Shown: positions 50,305 to 59,361, numbered from the stretch's first letter. The stretch is 64,000 nt of DNA from Marininema halotolerans (GCF_900116235.1 NZ_FPAA01000007.1:124001-188000), one strand, 5' to 3'. The notes: a model not told the origin generated them from the sequence alone. Translations and numbers: made by a program.

Positions 50305-51684
50305 TTAACCGATCCATTTTTTTAAAGCGGGTATACGCCGAATGACGAGCCAATCCAAAAGGAGTACAACCAAGAGCGATAAGCCAGCTAAGGGAAAGAG
50401 AATCCCTAAGAGGATGATCAGGATAACGGTTCCTTTTGCTAACGCAAAATTCTTGGGTAGTGAAGGGGCCCCCAGCTGATTCCCAGGCTTTCGCTTCCAC
50501 CACATCATGAAGCCAGTGACTGCAATGAGAATGATTCCTATGCAAATGAGTAAGTCGATCAGTTGATTGGCAAGACCGAAGTAAGTGCCTTGATGAAGAG
50601 CAATTCCGGTAGAAATAAGCTTGGCCATGATGCCATAGTCCTTAAATCGGTAATCATCCAACACATTACCGCTATATTGATCGAGGTGAAGGGTCGCTTC
50701 ATCCGTTGGCTTGTCAGGGAAGACCGAGACGGTATAAACACCTGTTTTTCCCTCTGGAAAAGTTACGTTATATCCAGGGTGTACTTTCTTTTCGTTTGCG
50801 ATGGATACAGCCTGATCGATAGAGATGGGCATTGCTTTCTGGCTTTTTGACTGAGGAACGGGACGTTCTTCAGCTGCCCAAGGAACTTTGGCAACATCTT
50901 TAGAAGGAAGGGTTGATTTCGGAATATCCTCTCCCATTACAGCAGCGGGATAACCAGCACCGGCTGCAGTTGAAAGCTTTTGAACTTGTTCACCCCAAAA
51001 TCCAGACCAAGGGAGGCCTGTTAGAATCAACATGGCAATACCAAGGGATAACCAAAAAGCAGGAACGGCATGAAGATCTCGCCAGAAAGTGCGCTTTCCC
51101 GTACGCAATCGTGGCAATAATGTACCAAAAATACCTGTTTTATCTCGGGGCCACCATAGATAAATGCCTGAAATAATAAGGATCAACCCCCAACAGGCTG
51201 CCAATTCGACGAGTCGATCCCCAGTTGTTCCGGCCATTAATTCACCATGTATCTCTTGGAGTTTATTCATCAACCGATCATCCTCAGCAAGATCACCAAG
51301 AATTTTACCGTTATAGGGATTTATAAATACCGTGAGGGAAGTTGTTCCATTCTGAAGGCGGACTTCGGAGGAACGATTGGCCTCCGGATGGGGACGATAG
51401 CTTAAAATCTGTGCCTTGGGATACGCTTTTTTTACCCTATCAAGCTGTTCTGATGGCTTTAATTCGGTGTGCTCTGCTTGTACTTGAAGCTGATCTTTGT
51501 ATAACATTCCTTCAATCTGTGGCTTGAAAAGGTAGATACCTCCAGTGATCGCTAGCATAATTAAAAAGGGAGAGAAAATAAGCCCTGCATAGAAATGCCA
51601 TCGCCAAATTGCACGAAATAACTGGTGAGATCGTTTTTGTTGAGCAGTATCCTGGGTGGGGGATTGATATTGAGGCTCTGCCAT
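50305..51684 (-). CDS. PepSY domain membrane protein (PepSY-TM family)
   Basis: 459 aa with four membrane spans: RWHFYAGLIFSPFLIMLAITGGIYLF near the N-terminus, ACWGLILIISGIYLWWPR, FWLSLGIAMLILTGLPWSGFWG, and the C-terminal pair GIILIAVTGFMMWWKRKP and VILIILLGILFPLAGLSLLVVLLLDWL. PepSY-like parts (LDRVKKAYPKAQI and SIDQAVSIANEKKVHPG) lie outside. Conserved His in the helices fit a heme- or metal-handling role; relatives are linked to siderophore iron reduction. Preceded by a His-rich lipoprotein gene, 20 nt away, probably one operon. Confidence 0.85.
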   Translation of the reverse strand: MAEPQYQSPTQDTAQQKRSHQLFRAIWRWHFYAGLIFSPFLIMLAITGGIYLFKPQIEGMLYKDQLQVQAEHTELKPSEQLDRVKKAYPKAQILSYRPHPEANRSSEVRLQNGTTSLTVFINPYNGKILGDLAEDDRLMNKLQEIHGELMAGTTGDRLVELAACWGLILIISGIYLWWPRDKTGIFGTLLPRLRTGKRTFWRDLHAVPAFWLSLGIAMLILTGLPWSGFWGEQVQKLSTAAGAGYPAAVMGEDIPKSTLPSKDVAKVPWAAEERPVPQSKSQKAMPISIDQAVSIANEKKVHPGYNVTFPEGKTGVYTVSVFPDKPTDEATLHLDQYSGNVLDDYRFKDYGIMAKLISTGIALHQGTYFGLANQLIDLLICIGIILIAVTGFMMWWKRKPGNQLGAPSLPKNFALAKGTVILIILLGILFPLAGLSLLVVLLLDWLVIRRIPALKKWIG

Positions 51685-51704
51685 AAAGTTATACCCTCAA
51701 TTCC

Positions 51705-51851
51705 TTAGTGGTTTTTGTGGTTTTCATGATTCTCATGGTCTTTGTGATTCATATGATTTTGATGATTCGAATCCGTACTCGAAGAACAGGCTGTCCCCAT
51801 AATCAGTAAACCGATCAGTACCAACGAAAAAGTTAGGTGTCTTTTTAACAC
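51705..51851 (-). CDS. 48-aa His-rich lipoprotein
   Basis: GTG start at 51851 after AAAGGAAG. A short signal peptide (LKRHLTFSLVLIGLLIMG) leads to a lipobox MGTAC, so Cys22 becomes the lipid-bearing N-terminus. The 27-residue mature part is almost only Ser, Asn, Asp, Glu, Lys and His, with His repeated every second to fourth residue (NHQNHMNHKDHENHENHKNH). It likely binds metal ions (copper, zinc, nickel or iron) at the outer face of the membrane, and may hand them to the PepSY protein encoded 20 nt on. Too short for usual gene calling. Confidence 0.8.
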   Translation of the reverse strand: MLKRHLTFSLVLIGLLIMGTACSSSTDSNHQNHMNHKDHENHENHKNH

Positions 51852-52294
51852 AGAACGATCTTCCTTTCCATTTGAGAATTAATTTTGTAGGTAGTTAAAG
51901 ATTAAATGATAAGTTACCACATCGTTTTTCGTGGGCAGTTGCTCAATTATTGAGGGAGCAGTTGATTCATATTCGGATAATATTATTGCTATATCCCTCT
52001 GTATTAAGGCGAGTAACCCGTGTTTAGTGTATAAAATCCAACCGATGTTGAGAAGTAGGGAGAAATTAAATTTTGTTAAATAATGAGGTTAAATAACAAA
52101 GTGTCACAAATTGACCACAACAAACGACAAAATGACTTCCTCGTTGTCTCATAGCTATTGAGACACCATAAAAGGCGTGATGTTTCGCCTACTTTTTTTA
52201 AGGGTTACACAACTGTATGGAAAAGGTTTTTTAATGTAAGCATTGAGGGTATAGGAAAGTGGCCAAGAATTGCTTTTTAATAGGAGGAAATAGC
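51852..52294. other. divergent intergenic region with tandem hairpins
   Basis: No gene seen. Two hairpins, TGTCTCA/TGAGACA (52145-52165) and AGGCG/CGCCT (52173-52190), are followed by ACTTTTTTT on the + strand: a terminator-like end with no + gene before it. A GATAATATTATT block (51976-51987) resembles two of the three hexamers of a Fur box, but weakly. Confidence 0.4.
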
Positions 52295-53011
52295 ATGTCA
52301 CTCAAAGGAAAAAAAGTGATTGTCTTCGGAGGTAGTTCGGGGATTGGACGAAGTGTTGCTGAAGAAGTCGCCCAGGAAGGTGCTCATGTCATTGTTGTCA
52401 GTCGCTCCTCTGAAAAATTAGAACAAGCAGTACAATCAATAAAAGGGGAGGTCTCTATTTATACCGTCGATATGACCGATGAGCAGGCAGTTAATGACTT
52501 TTTTGCGAAAGTGGGTACTTTTGATCACTTAGTGAATACGGCTGCACAAGGGCCGACAGGGGATTTTCTAACCTTGGAAACATCGGAAGCAAAAACGATG
52601 ATGGAAAGTAAATTCTGGGGGCAATATCTTACAGCAAAGTATGGTGCACCACGAATGAATGAAGGAGGATCGATTACTTTTACAACGGGCGTACTTTCAC
52701 GTAGACCAATGCAAGGGACTTCTATTTTATCTGCAGTGAATGGTGGCTTAGAAGGTCTTACGAGAGCACTTGCTTTCGAATTAAAGCCCATTCGGGTGAA
52801 CGCAGTTTCACCGGGGATTGTAAAAACTCCCTTATATGATGGCATGGATCAAGCGAATCGGGAGCAATACTTTTCGGAAACTGCACAGGCGTTACCTGTT
52901 GGGAAAATCGCTGATCCGAAGGATATTGCCCAAGCCTATGTGTATCTTATGAAAAATTCCTTTAGCACCGGTACGGTTCTCCATGTGGATGGTGGTCATC
53001 CCTTTATGTAG
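52295..53011 (+). CDS. short-chain dehydrogenase/reductase, divergent active site
   Basis: 238 aa from ATG 52295 (TAGGAGGAAA upstream; the longer frame to 52259 lacks a site). Rossmann motif VFGGSSGIGRSVA and structural VNTAAQGP (in place of NNAG) are present, as is VNAVSPGIVKTPLY. The catalytic YxxxK motif is not: where YxxSK should be, the sequence reads ILSAVNGGLEGL, with Leu for Tyr and Asn for Lys. Either it belongs to a divergent SDR group with other chemistry or it binds without catalysis. Single gene. Confidence 0.82.
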   Translation: MSLKGKKVIVFGGSSGIGRSVAEEVAQEGAHVIVVSRSSEKLEQAVQSIKGEVSIYTVDMTDEQAVNDFFAKVGTFDHLVNTAAQGPTGDFLTLETSEAKTMMESKFWGQYLTAKYGAPRMNEGGSITFTTGVLSRRPMQGTSILSAVNGGLEGLTRALAFELKPIRVNAVSPGIVKTPLYDGMDQANREQYFSETAQALPVGKIADPKDIAQAYVYLMKNSFSTGTVLHVDGGHPFM

Positions 53012-53017
53012 CTAGGC

Positions 53018-53050
53018 AAAAAAGCCTCCCATATGATGGGGGCTTTTTTT
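53018..53050 (+). terminator. intrinsic terminator
   Basis: AAAAAAGCCTCCCAT / ATGGGGGGCTTTTTT, one mismatch, 3-nt loop, long T-run. Confidence 0.88.
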
Positions 53051-53367
53051 ATGTAGATTTCCAATGAAAATGCTTCGATTCCACATCATACCTAAGTTGT
53101 GTCAAATCCGTGGATGATTCCTGACAGAACGGTGTATTTACCGTGACATCTTGTTAACATTGCTTTTTGGAGGGGAGCCGTAAGGCGATTCGGGTGATAC
53201 GATAAAAGCGAAATTATTGACCCCGGTTAAAAGGGGCAAAGCGATTGCCTATAAGGGAGTCCAACAAATTAAAGGGTAAGGTGTTGACGATGAGGGTCGT
53301 TACACGCCTTGAATTGAGTCGGGTGGATAACTAGTCTACCTAAAGAATGTGGAGAAAGGAAGGAAGA

Positions 53368-54312
53368 ATGATGCTGCCATTGCGTAACGGTGCATGGAAG
53401 TGGCTGGCAGTGGCTGGAATGATGATGGCCATCTTATCCGGTTGTGAACCTGTTAAGATGGGTGTTCTCAATCCAAAGGGCCCTGTCGCACAGAAGCAGT
53501 ATGATCTGATCATTTGGTCCGTCGTATTAATGTCGGTGATTTTGATCGTGGTCTTTGTACTCTTCGTCGTTATTCTAGTAAGATTTCGTGCTTCAAAGTT
53601 GAGTAAAGATTATGAGCCTCCTGATGTGGAGGGAAACACATTTCTTGAAATTGTGTGGACCGCAATTCCTGTACTTATCGTCGTTGCATTGGCTGTTCCA
53701 ACAGTGACCTCTACCTTTGATTTGGAGAAGTCACCCAGTCCGAACAAAAAGCCGATTACCATTGAGGCAACTTCAGCGCAATGGAAATGGATTTTTAAGT
53801 ATCCAGAGCAGGGGATTGAGACGGTAAACTACCTGAAGATCCCCGCGAATGTGCCTGTTCGTTTTAAGCTAAGCTCCCATGATGCAATGAATTCATTCTG
53901 GATCCCAGAGCTAGGTGGCCAGGAGTATACCATGGCCGATATGCCGATGTTCTTATGGCTAGAAGCCGATAAACCTGGTAAGTTCATTGGTCGCGGCAAC
54001 AACTTTAGCGGCCGGGATTTTGCCAAAATGGAATTTACCGTTGAAGCAAAAAAGCAAAGCGATTTTGATAGTTGGGTGGATCATGTCAAAAAGACAGCAC
54101 CTAAGCAATCAGAAAAGGAATATAAGGCTTTGTTAAAGCCGGGTACTGTCGATCTTAAGACATACTCATCCTATCCTAAATCTGCCGAAGTGAAAGAGCC
54201 TAATCATGGTGGAATGGAACATGGTGGAATGGATATGGATCACTCAAAAATGAAACATGAAGACATGGAAGGTATGGAAGACATGCCTGGCATGGACCAT
54301 GACAAAAATTAG
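53368..54312 (+). CDS. qoxA: cytochrome aa3 quinol oxidase subunit II
   Basis: 314 aa from ATG 53368 (GAAAGGAAGG upstream; ATG 53371 equally possible). Lipoprotein signal ending AILSGC. Two membrane helices (about 35-60 and 80-105), then a cupredoxin domain outside the membrane. The CuA ligands of cytochrome c oxidases are absent (RGNNFSGRDFAKM in place of the C-x-E-x-C-x-x-x-H-x-x-M set), so electrons come from quinol. The last 35 residues are rich in Met, His, Asp and Glu (HGGMEHGGMDMDHSKM, MEDMPGMDHDKN), an unusual, probably copper-binding tail. First gene of qoxABCD. Confidence 0.93.
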   Translation: MMLPLRNGAWKWLAVAGMMMAILSGCEPVKMGVLNPKGPVAQKQYDLIIWSVVLMSVILIVVFVLFVVILVRFRASKLSKDYEPPDVEGNTFLEIVWTAIPVLIVVALAVPTVTSTFDLEKSPSPNKKPITIEATSAQWKWIFKYPEQGIETVNYLKIPANVPVRFKLSSHDAMNSFWIPELGGQEYTMADMPMFLWLEADKPGKFIGRGNNFSGRDFAKMEFTVEAKKQSDFDSWVDHVKKTAPKQSEKEYKALLKPGTVDLKTYSSYPKSAEVKEPNHGGMEHGGMDMDHSKMKHEDMEGMEDMPGMDHDKN

Positions 54313-54340
54313 CATCATGGAGTAAGGGAGGTTTCGAGCC

Positions 54341-56323
54341 GTGGGTCTGTTTAACTTTAAGATGCCTGAGCACTTTATCATTATGAATAATCCGCTGATT
54401 ATTGGCGCATGGATTTCGATCATATTGGTTTCTGTAGGCATCGTATTTTTTGTTACTAAATACAAAAAATGGGGCTACCTCTGGCGAGAGTGGTTTACCA
54501 CTGTTGATCATAAAAAGATTGGTGTCATGTACATCCTAGCAGCGCTGTTGATGTTATTCCGCGGTGGATTTGATGCGATTCTAATGCGGACACAGCTTGC
54601 GCTACCGGATCTAAAGGTTCTGGACGCACAGCACTACAATGAGATCTTTACCACACATGGTACGGTGATGATCTTATTCATGGCGATGCCCTTTATTATC
54701 GGTTTGATGAACGTGGCTGTACCGCTACAAATCGGTGCACGGGATGTCGCCTTTCCGGTATTAAATGCAGCGAGCTTCTGGCTTTTCTTTGTCGGTGCGA
54801 TGATCTTTAATATTTCCTTTGTGGTTGGTGGTTCACCGGATGCGGGTTGGACGAACTATGTGCCTTTGGCAGGTTCTGATCTGACACCAGGTGTGGGAAT
54901 TAACTACTATCTATGGGGACTGCAAATCGCAGGGATTGGTACGCTGGCGACTGGGGTGAACTTCTTCGTAACGATTTTGAAGATGCGTGCTCCAGGAATG
55001 ACACTGTTGCGGATGCCGATGTTTACTTGGTCGACATTGATTACCTCGATCATCATTATTTTTGCTTTCCCTGTATTGACCGTTACCCTTGCGATGCTCA
55101 CCTTTGATCGTCTCTTTGGTGCTCACTTCTTCACCATCGATGCAGGTGGGATGCCCATGATGTGGGCGAACTTGTTCTGGATCTGGGGACATCCTGAGGT
55201 ATATATCGTGATCTTACCTGCTTTTGGGATTTTCTCGGATGTGATTAGCACCTTCGCTCGTAAACGCTTGTTTGGTTACAATGCGATGGTGATTTCCATG
55301 GTAGCGATTTCTGGATTGAGTTTTATCGTATGGGTTCACCACTTCTTTACCATGGGGAATGGTCCTTGGATTAACTCCGTATTCTCGATTACCACGATGG
55401 CGATTGCGATTCCTACTGGTGTGAAAGTCTTTAACTGGCTCTTCACGATGTATAAAGGACGGATTGAAACCCCTGCACCGATGTTGTGGTCATTGGCATT
55501 CATCCCGAACTTCTTGATTGGCGGAGTAACGGGTGTGATGCTTGCTTCGGCACCAGCGGATTACCAATACCACAACAGTTACTTCCTAGTCAGTCATTTC
55601 CACTATGTATTGATTGGTGGAACGGTGTTTGGTTGTTTGGCAGGGATGTACTACTGGTGGCCCAAGATCTTTGACTTTAAGATCAACGAACGGATTTCTA
55701 AGTGGGCTTTCTGGCTCTTTGTGGTTGGTTTCAACCTATGCTTTGTCCCCATGTATCTCGTAGGGCTTCAAGGGATGCCGCGCCGGGTGTACACCTATGG
55801 GGAGCATATGGGTTGGACAACCTGGAACTTTGTTGAAACCATAGGCGCTTACTTGATGGGTGTCGGCTTTATGTTGATTGTATGGGCGATCATTTACAGC
55901 ATTCTCCATGAAAAACGGGATCGGAGTGGTGATCCGTGGAATGGACGGACCTTGGAGTGGGCAATTTCCTCGCCACCTCCTCACTACAACTTCTCCCGGA
56001 TGCCGAGTCGTGTCACTTCTGCGGATCCATTTTGGGATGCGAAGAAGCGTGGAGAGACTATGTTCGATGAGAATGAGCCATTGAAGCCGATTCATATGCC
56101 GAATAACGATGGAATGCCAATTGTTTTGTCTGGCTTTATGTTTATTGCAGGCTTTGGGTTTGTTTTCGAATGGTTGTTGATCGGGTTTATTGGGCTCCTA
56201 GGAGTGATCGGGTCGATGATCTGGCGTTCCTTTAAGGACTATGATGCGGATCATTATGTACAGGTTGATGAGATTGAACGAGATCAAGCGGAATTAAAAG
56301 CCGCACTGGAAGGGAGGTCCTGA
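54341..56323 (+). CDS. qoxB: cytochrome aa3 quinol oxidase subunit I
   Basis: 660 aa, GTG start after AAGGGAGG. Heme-copper oxidase core. Low-spin heme ligand His in THGTVMILFMAMPF, CuB His and cross-linked Tyr in WGHPEVYIVILPAFG (HPEVY), the HH pair in VHHFFTMG, and high-spin heme ligands in SHFHYVLIGG. N-terminal extra helix and a C-terminal extension (about 560-660) are as in Bacillus QoxB. Reduces oxygen to water and pumps protons. Confidence 0.97.
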   Translation: MGLFNFKMPEHFIIMNNPLIIGAWISIILVSVGIVFFVTKYKKWGYLWREWFTTVDHKKIGVMYILAALLMLFRGGFDAILMRTQLALPDLKVLDAQHYNEIFTTHGTVMILFMAMPFIIGLMNVAVPLQIGARDVAFPVLNAASFWLFFVGAMIFNISFVVGGSPDAGWTNYVPLAGSDLTPGVGINYYLWGLQIAGIGTLATGVNFFVTILKMRAPGMTLLRMPMFTWSTLITSIIIIFAFPVLTVTLAMLTFDRLFGAHFFTIDAGGMPMMWANLFWIWGHPEVYIVILPAFGIFSDVISTFARKRLFGYNAMVISMVAISGLSFIVWVHHFFTMGNGPWINSVFSITTMAIAIPTGVKVFNWLFTMYKGRIETPAPMLWSLAFIPNFLIGGVTGVMLASAPADYQYHNSYFLVSHFHYVLIGGTVFGCLAGMYYWWPKIFDFKINERISKWAFWLFVVGFNLCFVPMYLVGLQGMPRRVYTYGEHMGWTTWNFVETIGAYLMGVGFMLIVWAIIYSILHEKRDRSGDPWNGRTLEWAISSPPPHYNFSRMPSRVTSADPFWDAKKRGETMFDENEPLKPIHMPNNDGMPIVLSGFMFIAGFGFVFEWLLIGFIGLLGVIGSMIWRSFKDYDADHYVQVDEIERDQAELKAALEGRS

Positions 56324-56325
56324 TC

Positions 56326-56937
56326 ATGGCATCCAGTAGTGTACCGAAGGGTACTCCAAACTTTCCTGAGTACCAAACGGAAGAAGGACGATTAAAGATT
56401 TTTGGTTTTTGGGTATTCCTTGCTGCTGAGGTTGTTTTGTTCTCTACATTGTTTGCTACCTATCTGGTACTTGCAGATCGGACCGCAGGAGGGCCCACAG
56501 GAAAGGAACTCTTCGAAGTCAAAGACTTTATGATCGAGACGATGCTCCTTCTGACTTCCAGTTTTACATGCGGTTTAGCGGTTTTGGAAATGCGGAAAGG
56601 GAACAAAAAGGGTGTCTTTATCTGGATGATAGCGACGCTTGCAATGGGTCTTGGCTTTCTTGGCATGGAAATAAGTGAGTTTGTCGCCTATGTGCATGAG
56701 GGAGCTACCTTACAAACCAGTGCTTTCCTTTCTGGATTCTTTGTACTAGTTGGGACGCACGGGGCCCACGTAACTTTAGGGGTCGTTTGGATCTCATTGG
56801 TTCTTACTCAAGTAGCCAAGCGTGGGCTAACACCGATGACCTGTCGTAAATTATTTATCGGTGGCCTTTACTGGCACTTCCTTGATGTAGTTTGGATCTT
56901 TATTTTCACGGCAGTCTATCTAACGGGGTTGATCTAA
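56326..56937 (+). CDS. qoxC: cytochrome aa3 quinol oxidase subunit III
   Basis: 203 aa, five membrane helices (FGFWVFLAAEVVLFSTLFATYLVL, an inner pair, FFVLVGTHGAHVTLGVVWI, and YWHFLDVVWIFIFTAVYL). Two bases after qoxB; AGGGAGG lies in the qoxB end. Supports stability and proton uptake of subunit I. The stop codon overlaps the qoxD start (TAATG). Confidence 0.95.
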   Translation: MASSSVPKGTPNFPEYQTEEGRLKIFGFWVFLAAEVVLFSTLFATYLVLADRTAGGPTGKELFEVKDFMIETMLLLTSSFTCGLAVLEMRKGNKKGVFIWMIATLAMGLGFLGMEISEFVAYVHEGATLQTSAFLSGFFVLVGTHGAHVTLGVVWISLVLTQVAKRGLTPMTCRKLFIGGLYWHFLDVVWIFIFTAVYLTGLI

Positions 56938-57239
56938 TGAGTGAACAACAGCACGCATCTGCTAAGCATCATATTACAGGCTTTGTGCTTTCGTTGCTTC
57001 TTACCTTCGCGGCGTTGTTTCTCGCTTTGAATACGCCGTTGAGTGTTGGTCTTAAATTAACGGTCATCATCGTACTCGCAGTTTTCCAGATGCTCGTGCA
57101 ATTGGTTTACTTTATGCACGTGACAGAGGGAAGCAAGATCTATCAAATTATTTCCTTCAGCTATGGGATATTTGTTGCCGTATGTGTGGTAGCAGGATCG
57201 ATCTGGTTAATGTTGCTGAATGGAATGAGTATGTATTGA
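56937..57239 (+). CDS. qoxD: cytochrome aa3 quinol oxidase subunit IV
   Basis: 100 aa from the ATG at 56937 that overlaps the qoxC stop. Three membrane helices (FVLSLLLTFAALFLAL, LTVIIVLAVFQMLVQLVYFMHV, IISFSYGIFVAVCVVAGSIWLML), as in the CtaF/QoxD family. The VYFMHV sequence is typical. Stabilises the CuB site. Last gene of the operon, followed by a strong hairpin. Confidence 0.93.
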   Translation: MSEQQHASAKHHITGFVLSLLLTFAALFLALNTPLSVGLKLTVIIVLAVFQMLVQLVYFMHVTEGSKIYQIISFSYGIFVAVCVVAGSIWLMLLNGMSMY

Positions 57240-57265
57240 TTGACGATAAATAGTAATATGGTGAA

Positions 57266-57301
57266 AGAGCTTCCTTTGGGCTATAACCCAAAGGAAGCTC
57301 T
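57266..57301 (+). terminator. terminator of qoxABCD
   Basis: 15-bp perfect stem AGAGCTTCCTTTGGG / CCCAAAGGAAGCTCT, 6-nt loop; T-content after it is modest. Confidence 0.82.
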
Positions 57302-57710
57302 ATTTCTATTGGATGGGAGCATTCCTTAGATGGTAGGAGGAAGAGGAAGTATCGAATAGTAAAGTGAATTGGAGAGGGATATATGGGTTATGACAGCATA
57401 TATTCATTAAGATAACTTCACACGAACATTTAGTATGCCTTTTTCACTAGTTAACAATCGAGTAGCTCGTTTTTAAAAAACTATATCAACAACTGATATC
57501 CTGTTTATAGCAATTTTTTTCTATGATAATGCACAGTGGTACATCCTAGCGATGTGGCAACGATTTATATTTACTCGCTATTCTTAGACCAAACGTTCCC
57601 TGGGTATTCTGGGTATCCATGACGCTGTCGGGCAATTCCTTACCATCGCATGTGGAAACGGATCCGATTCCTCAACGGGTTACTTCCAACAAAAACGGAG
57701 GTCGAGCAGA
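57302..57710. other. 410-base region without a gene
   Basis: A/T-rich between 57,400 and 57,600. No ORF with a ribosome site apart from a frame that overlaps the next gene. No sigma consensus I would defend. Confidence 0.35.
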
Positions 57711-59186
57711 GTGGAGAACGTTCAATCGGATCGATCATCGCAAACATTTCCACATGTCTCAAGCTCACAAGTGTGGGACTTTGTTTCAGAACCCCATTTA
57801 CACCCCATGAAAGTGACTGTAAATGTTAATCAACCGGGGACAGCTCCCGGATTCATATTCGTTACCCCAAGTCAAATGGATCTTGAGGACATGCAACAAG
57901 GTGCACTGATCATGGATCAGTTAGGTAACCCTGTCTGGTTCAGACCGCTCACCGGTAGTACAGTCAATACGGACTTTCGAGTACAATCTTTTATAGGTAA
58001 GCCAGTTTTGACTATGTGGCAAGGAGAGCTAACATTGGGTCTGCCTTCTCCTGGAGCTTTTTTTCAGATTATAAATCAGAACTATAAAGTGATAAAGAGA
58101 ATTACTGCTAAAAAAGGATTTATTTCCGATGCGCATGAGTTTATTATTACAAAACGAAACACTGCTTTGTTTATTGGATATAAAAAGGTGCCGACCGATC
58201 TAACTCCCTTTGGAGGATTAGAAAATGGATTCATTGCAAATGACTCGATTCAAGAAGTGGATCTGAAAACAGGTAAACTCCTATTCTTTTGGGAGGCACT
58301 TTCTCATGTTGATCCTGCTGACTCCATGGTACCTGCATCATCAGCAACAGAAACAGACAATATTTGGGATCCATACCATACAAATTCATTGCAAGAAGGA
58401 CCTAACGATACGCTCCTCATTAGCATGCGAAACATGTGGTCCATTCTTTGTATTGATAAAAAAACGGGCAAGATCTTGTGGCAACTTGGGGGGAAAAAGA
58501 GTAATTTTACTTTCGGACCAGATGCTACCTTTTTTTGGCAACATAACGCTCGTCATCGACCTGGAAACAGGATCAGTTTGTTTGATAACTCTTGTTGTGC
58601 AACACCAAATTCTCCACCAGAAGGTCAAAGCCACGGTCTCATTCTTAAGCTCAATTTCAAAAAATGGACTGCTGATGTAGATCGGACATATTTTCATGAT
58701 CCTTCTTTATTTTCTGTTGCAGAAGGAAATGTTCAAAACCTATCGAATGGAAATCAATTTATTGGGTGGGGCTCAGAACCTTATCTCTCCGAATATAAAA
58801 GAAACGGGAACACGATAGAAGACCCTACACTCAATTTTTTGTATAATATGGAGTTCCCTAATGAAAATACTTCTTATCGGGCATTTAAAAATGAATGGGT
58901 CGGTTTACCGCTTGATGCAGTTAGTATTGTTGTCGATTTATTTGAGGAAACCGCGATTGTTTATACATCATGGAACGGATCAACAGAAACCGTCGCTTGG
59001 CGCTTACTTGCTGGTACAACGCCTCAAACGCTGTCTGTTGTGAAAAAAAGCGCCCCACGTACTGGATTTGAGACAGACATTAAGGTTCGAGCAGTCGGTC
59101 CTTACTTTCAAGTGAAAGCATTAAATTCATCTGGAAAAGTGATAGGTCGGTCGCGGATCATTTTTGCGGAGGAGATTGAAGAATAG
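57711..59186 (+). CDS. arylsulfotransferase (ASST)-like beta-propeller protein
   Basis: 491 aa, GTG start with CGGAGG 10 nt upstream. ASST-type propeller: GTAPGFIFVTPSQ start, GALIMDQLGNPVWFRPL, the DAHEFIIT motif with a conserved His, WDPYHTNSLQEGPNDTLLISMRN, IDKKTGKILWQLGGK, FFWQHNARHRPGNRISLFDN (second conserved His), and SHGLILKLN. Such enzymes transfer sulfate between phenols, but most Gram-positive members are uncharacterised. No signal peptide is evident at the N-terminus, unlike the exported E. coli form. Single gene with terminator. Confidence 0.8.
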   Translation: MENVQSDRSSQTFPHVSSSQVWDFVSEPHLHPMKVTVNVNQPGTAPGFIFVTPSQMDLEDMQQGALIMDQLGNPVWFRPLTGSTVNTDFRVQSFIGKPVLTMWQGELTLGLPSPGAFFQIINQNYKVIKRITAKKGFISDAHEFIITKRNTALFIGYKKVPTDLTPFGGLENGFIANDSIQEVDLKTGKLLFFWEALSHVDPADSMVPASSATETDNIWDPYHTNSLQEGPNDTLLISMRNMWSILCIDKKTGKILWQLGGKKSNFTFGPDATFFWQHNARHRPGNRISLFDNSCCATPNSPPEGQSHGLILKLNFKKWTADVDRTYFHDPSLFSVAEGNVQNLSNGNQFIGWGSEPYLSEYKRNGNTIEDPTLNFLYNMEFPNENTSYRAFKNEWVGLPLDAVSIVVDLFEETAIVYTSWNGSTETVAWRLLAGTTPQTLSVVKKSAPRTGFETDIKVRAVGPYFQVKALNSSGKVIGRSRIIFAEEIEE

Positions 59187-59201
59187 CCACGATACATCGA
59201 T

Positions 59202-59242
59202 AAAGTGCTTCTTTGGGGTTAATCCCTAAAGGAGCACTTTTT
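59202..59242 (+). terminator. intrinsic terminator
   Basis: AAAGTGCTTCTTTGGGG / CCCTAAAGGAGCACTTT with three mismatches/wobbles, T-run. Confidence 0.8.
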
Positions 59243-59320
59243 AAGTTAAAGGGTATCCCTTAGGTTCAGGCATTTTGTGTAACGCTTCAAATGATTGCCG
59301 TTTCTCTTTCTTTGGCGACT

Positions 59321-59329
59321 CATATTGTA
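59321..59329 (+). promoter_or_regulatory. SigK-like -10 element
   Basis: CATATTGTA fits CATAnnnTA; 33 nt before the TTG start of the next gene. No clear -35. Confidence 0.35.
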
Positions 59330-59361
59330 ATAGAAACGAGAAGTCAGAGAGGGTGAAATGA

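Noticed and set aside
51976-51987. Fur box upstream of the His-rich lipoprotein
   Set aside because: Only two of three hexamers are recognisable and the site is 125 nt from the start; too weak to annotate.
54200-54511. Antisense His-rich reading frame opposite qoxA
   Set aside because: It mirrors the Met/His/Asp-rich qoxA tail, has no ribosome site and overlaps two conserved genes.
53368-56323. Reading the oxidase as a cytochrome c oxidase (ctaCD)
   Set aside because: Subunit II lacks the CuA cysteines and has no heme c domain; subunit I has the long C-terminus of QoxB. A quinol oxidase fits better.
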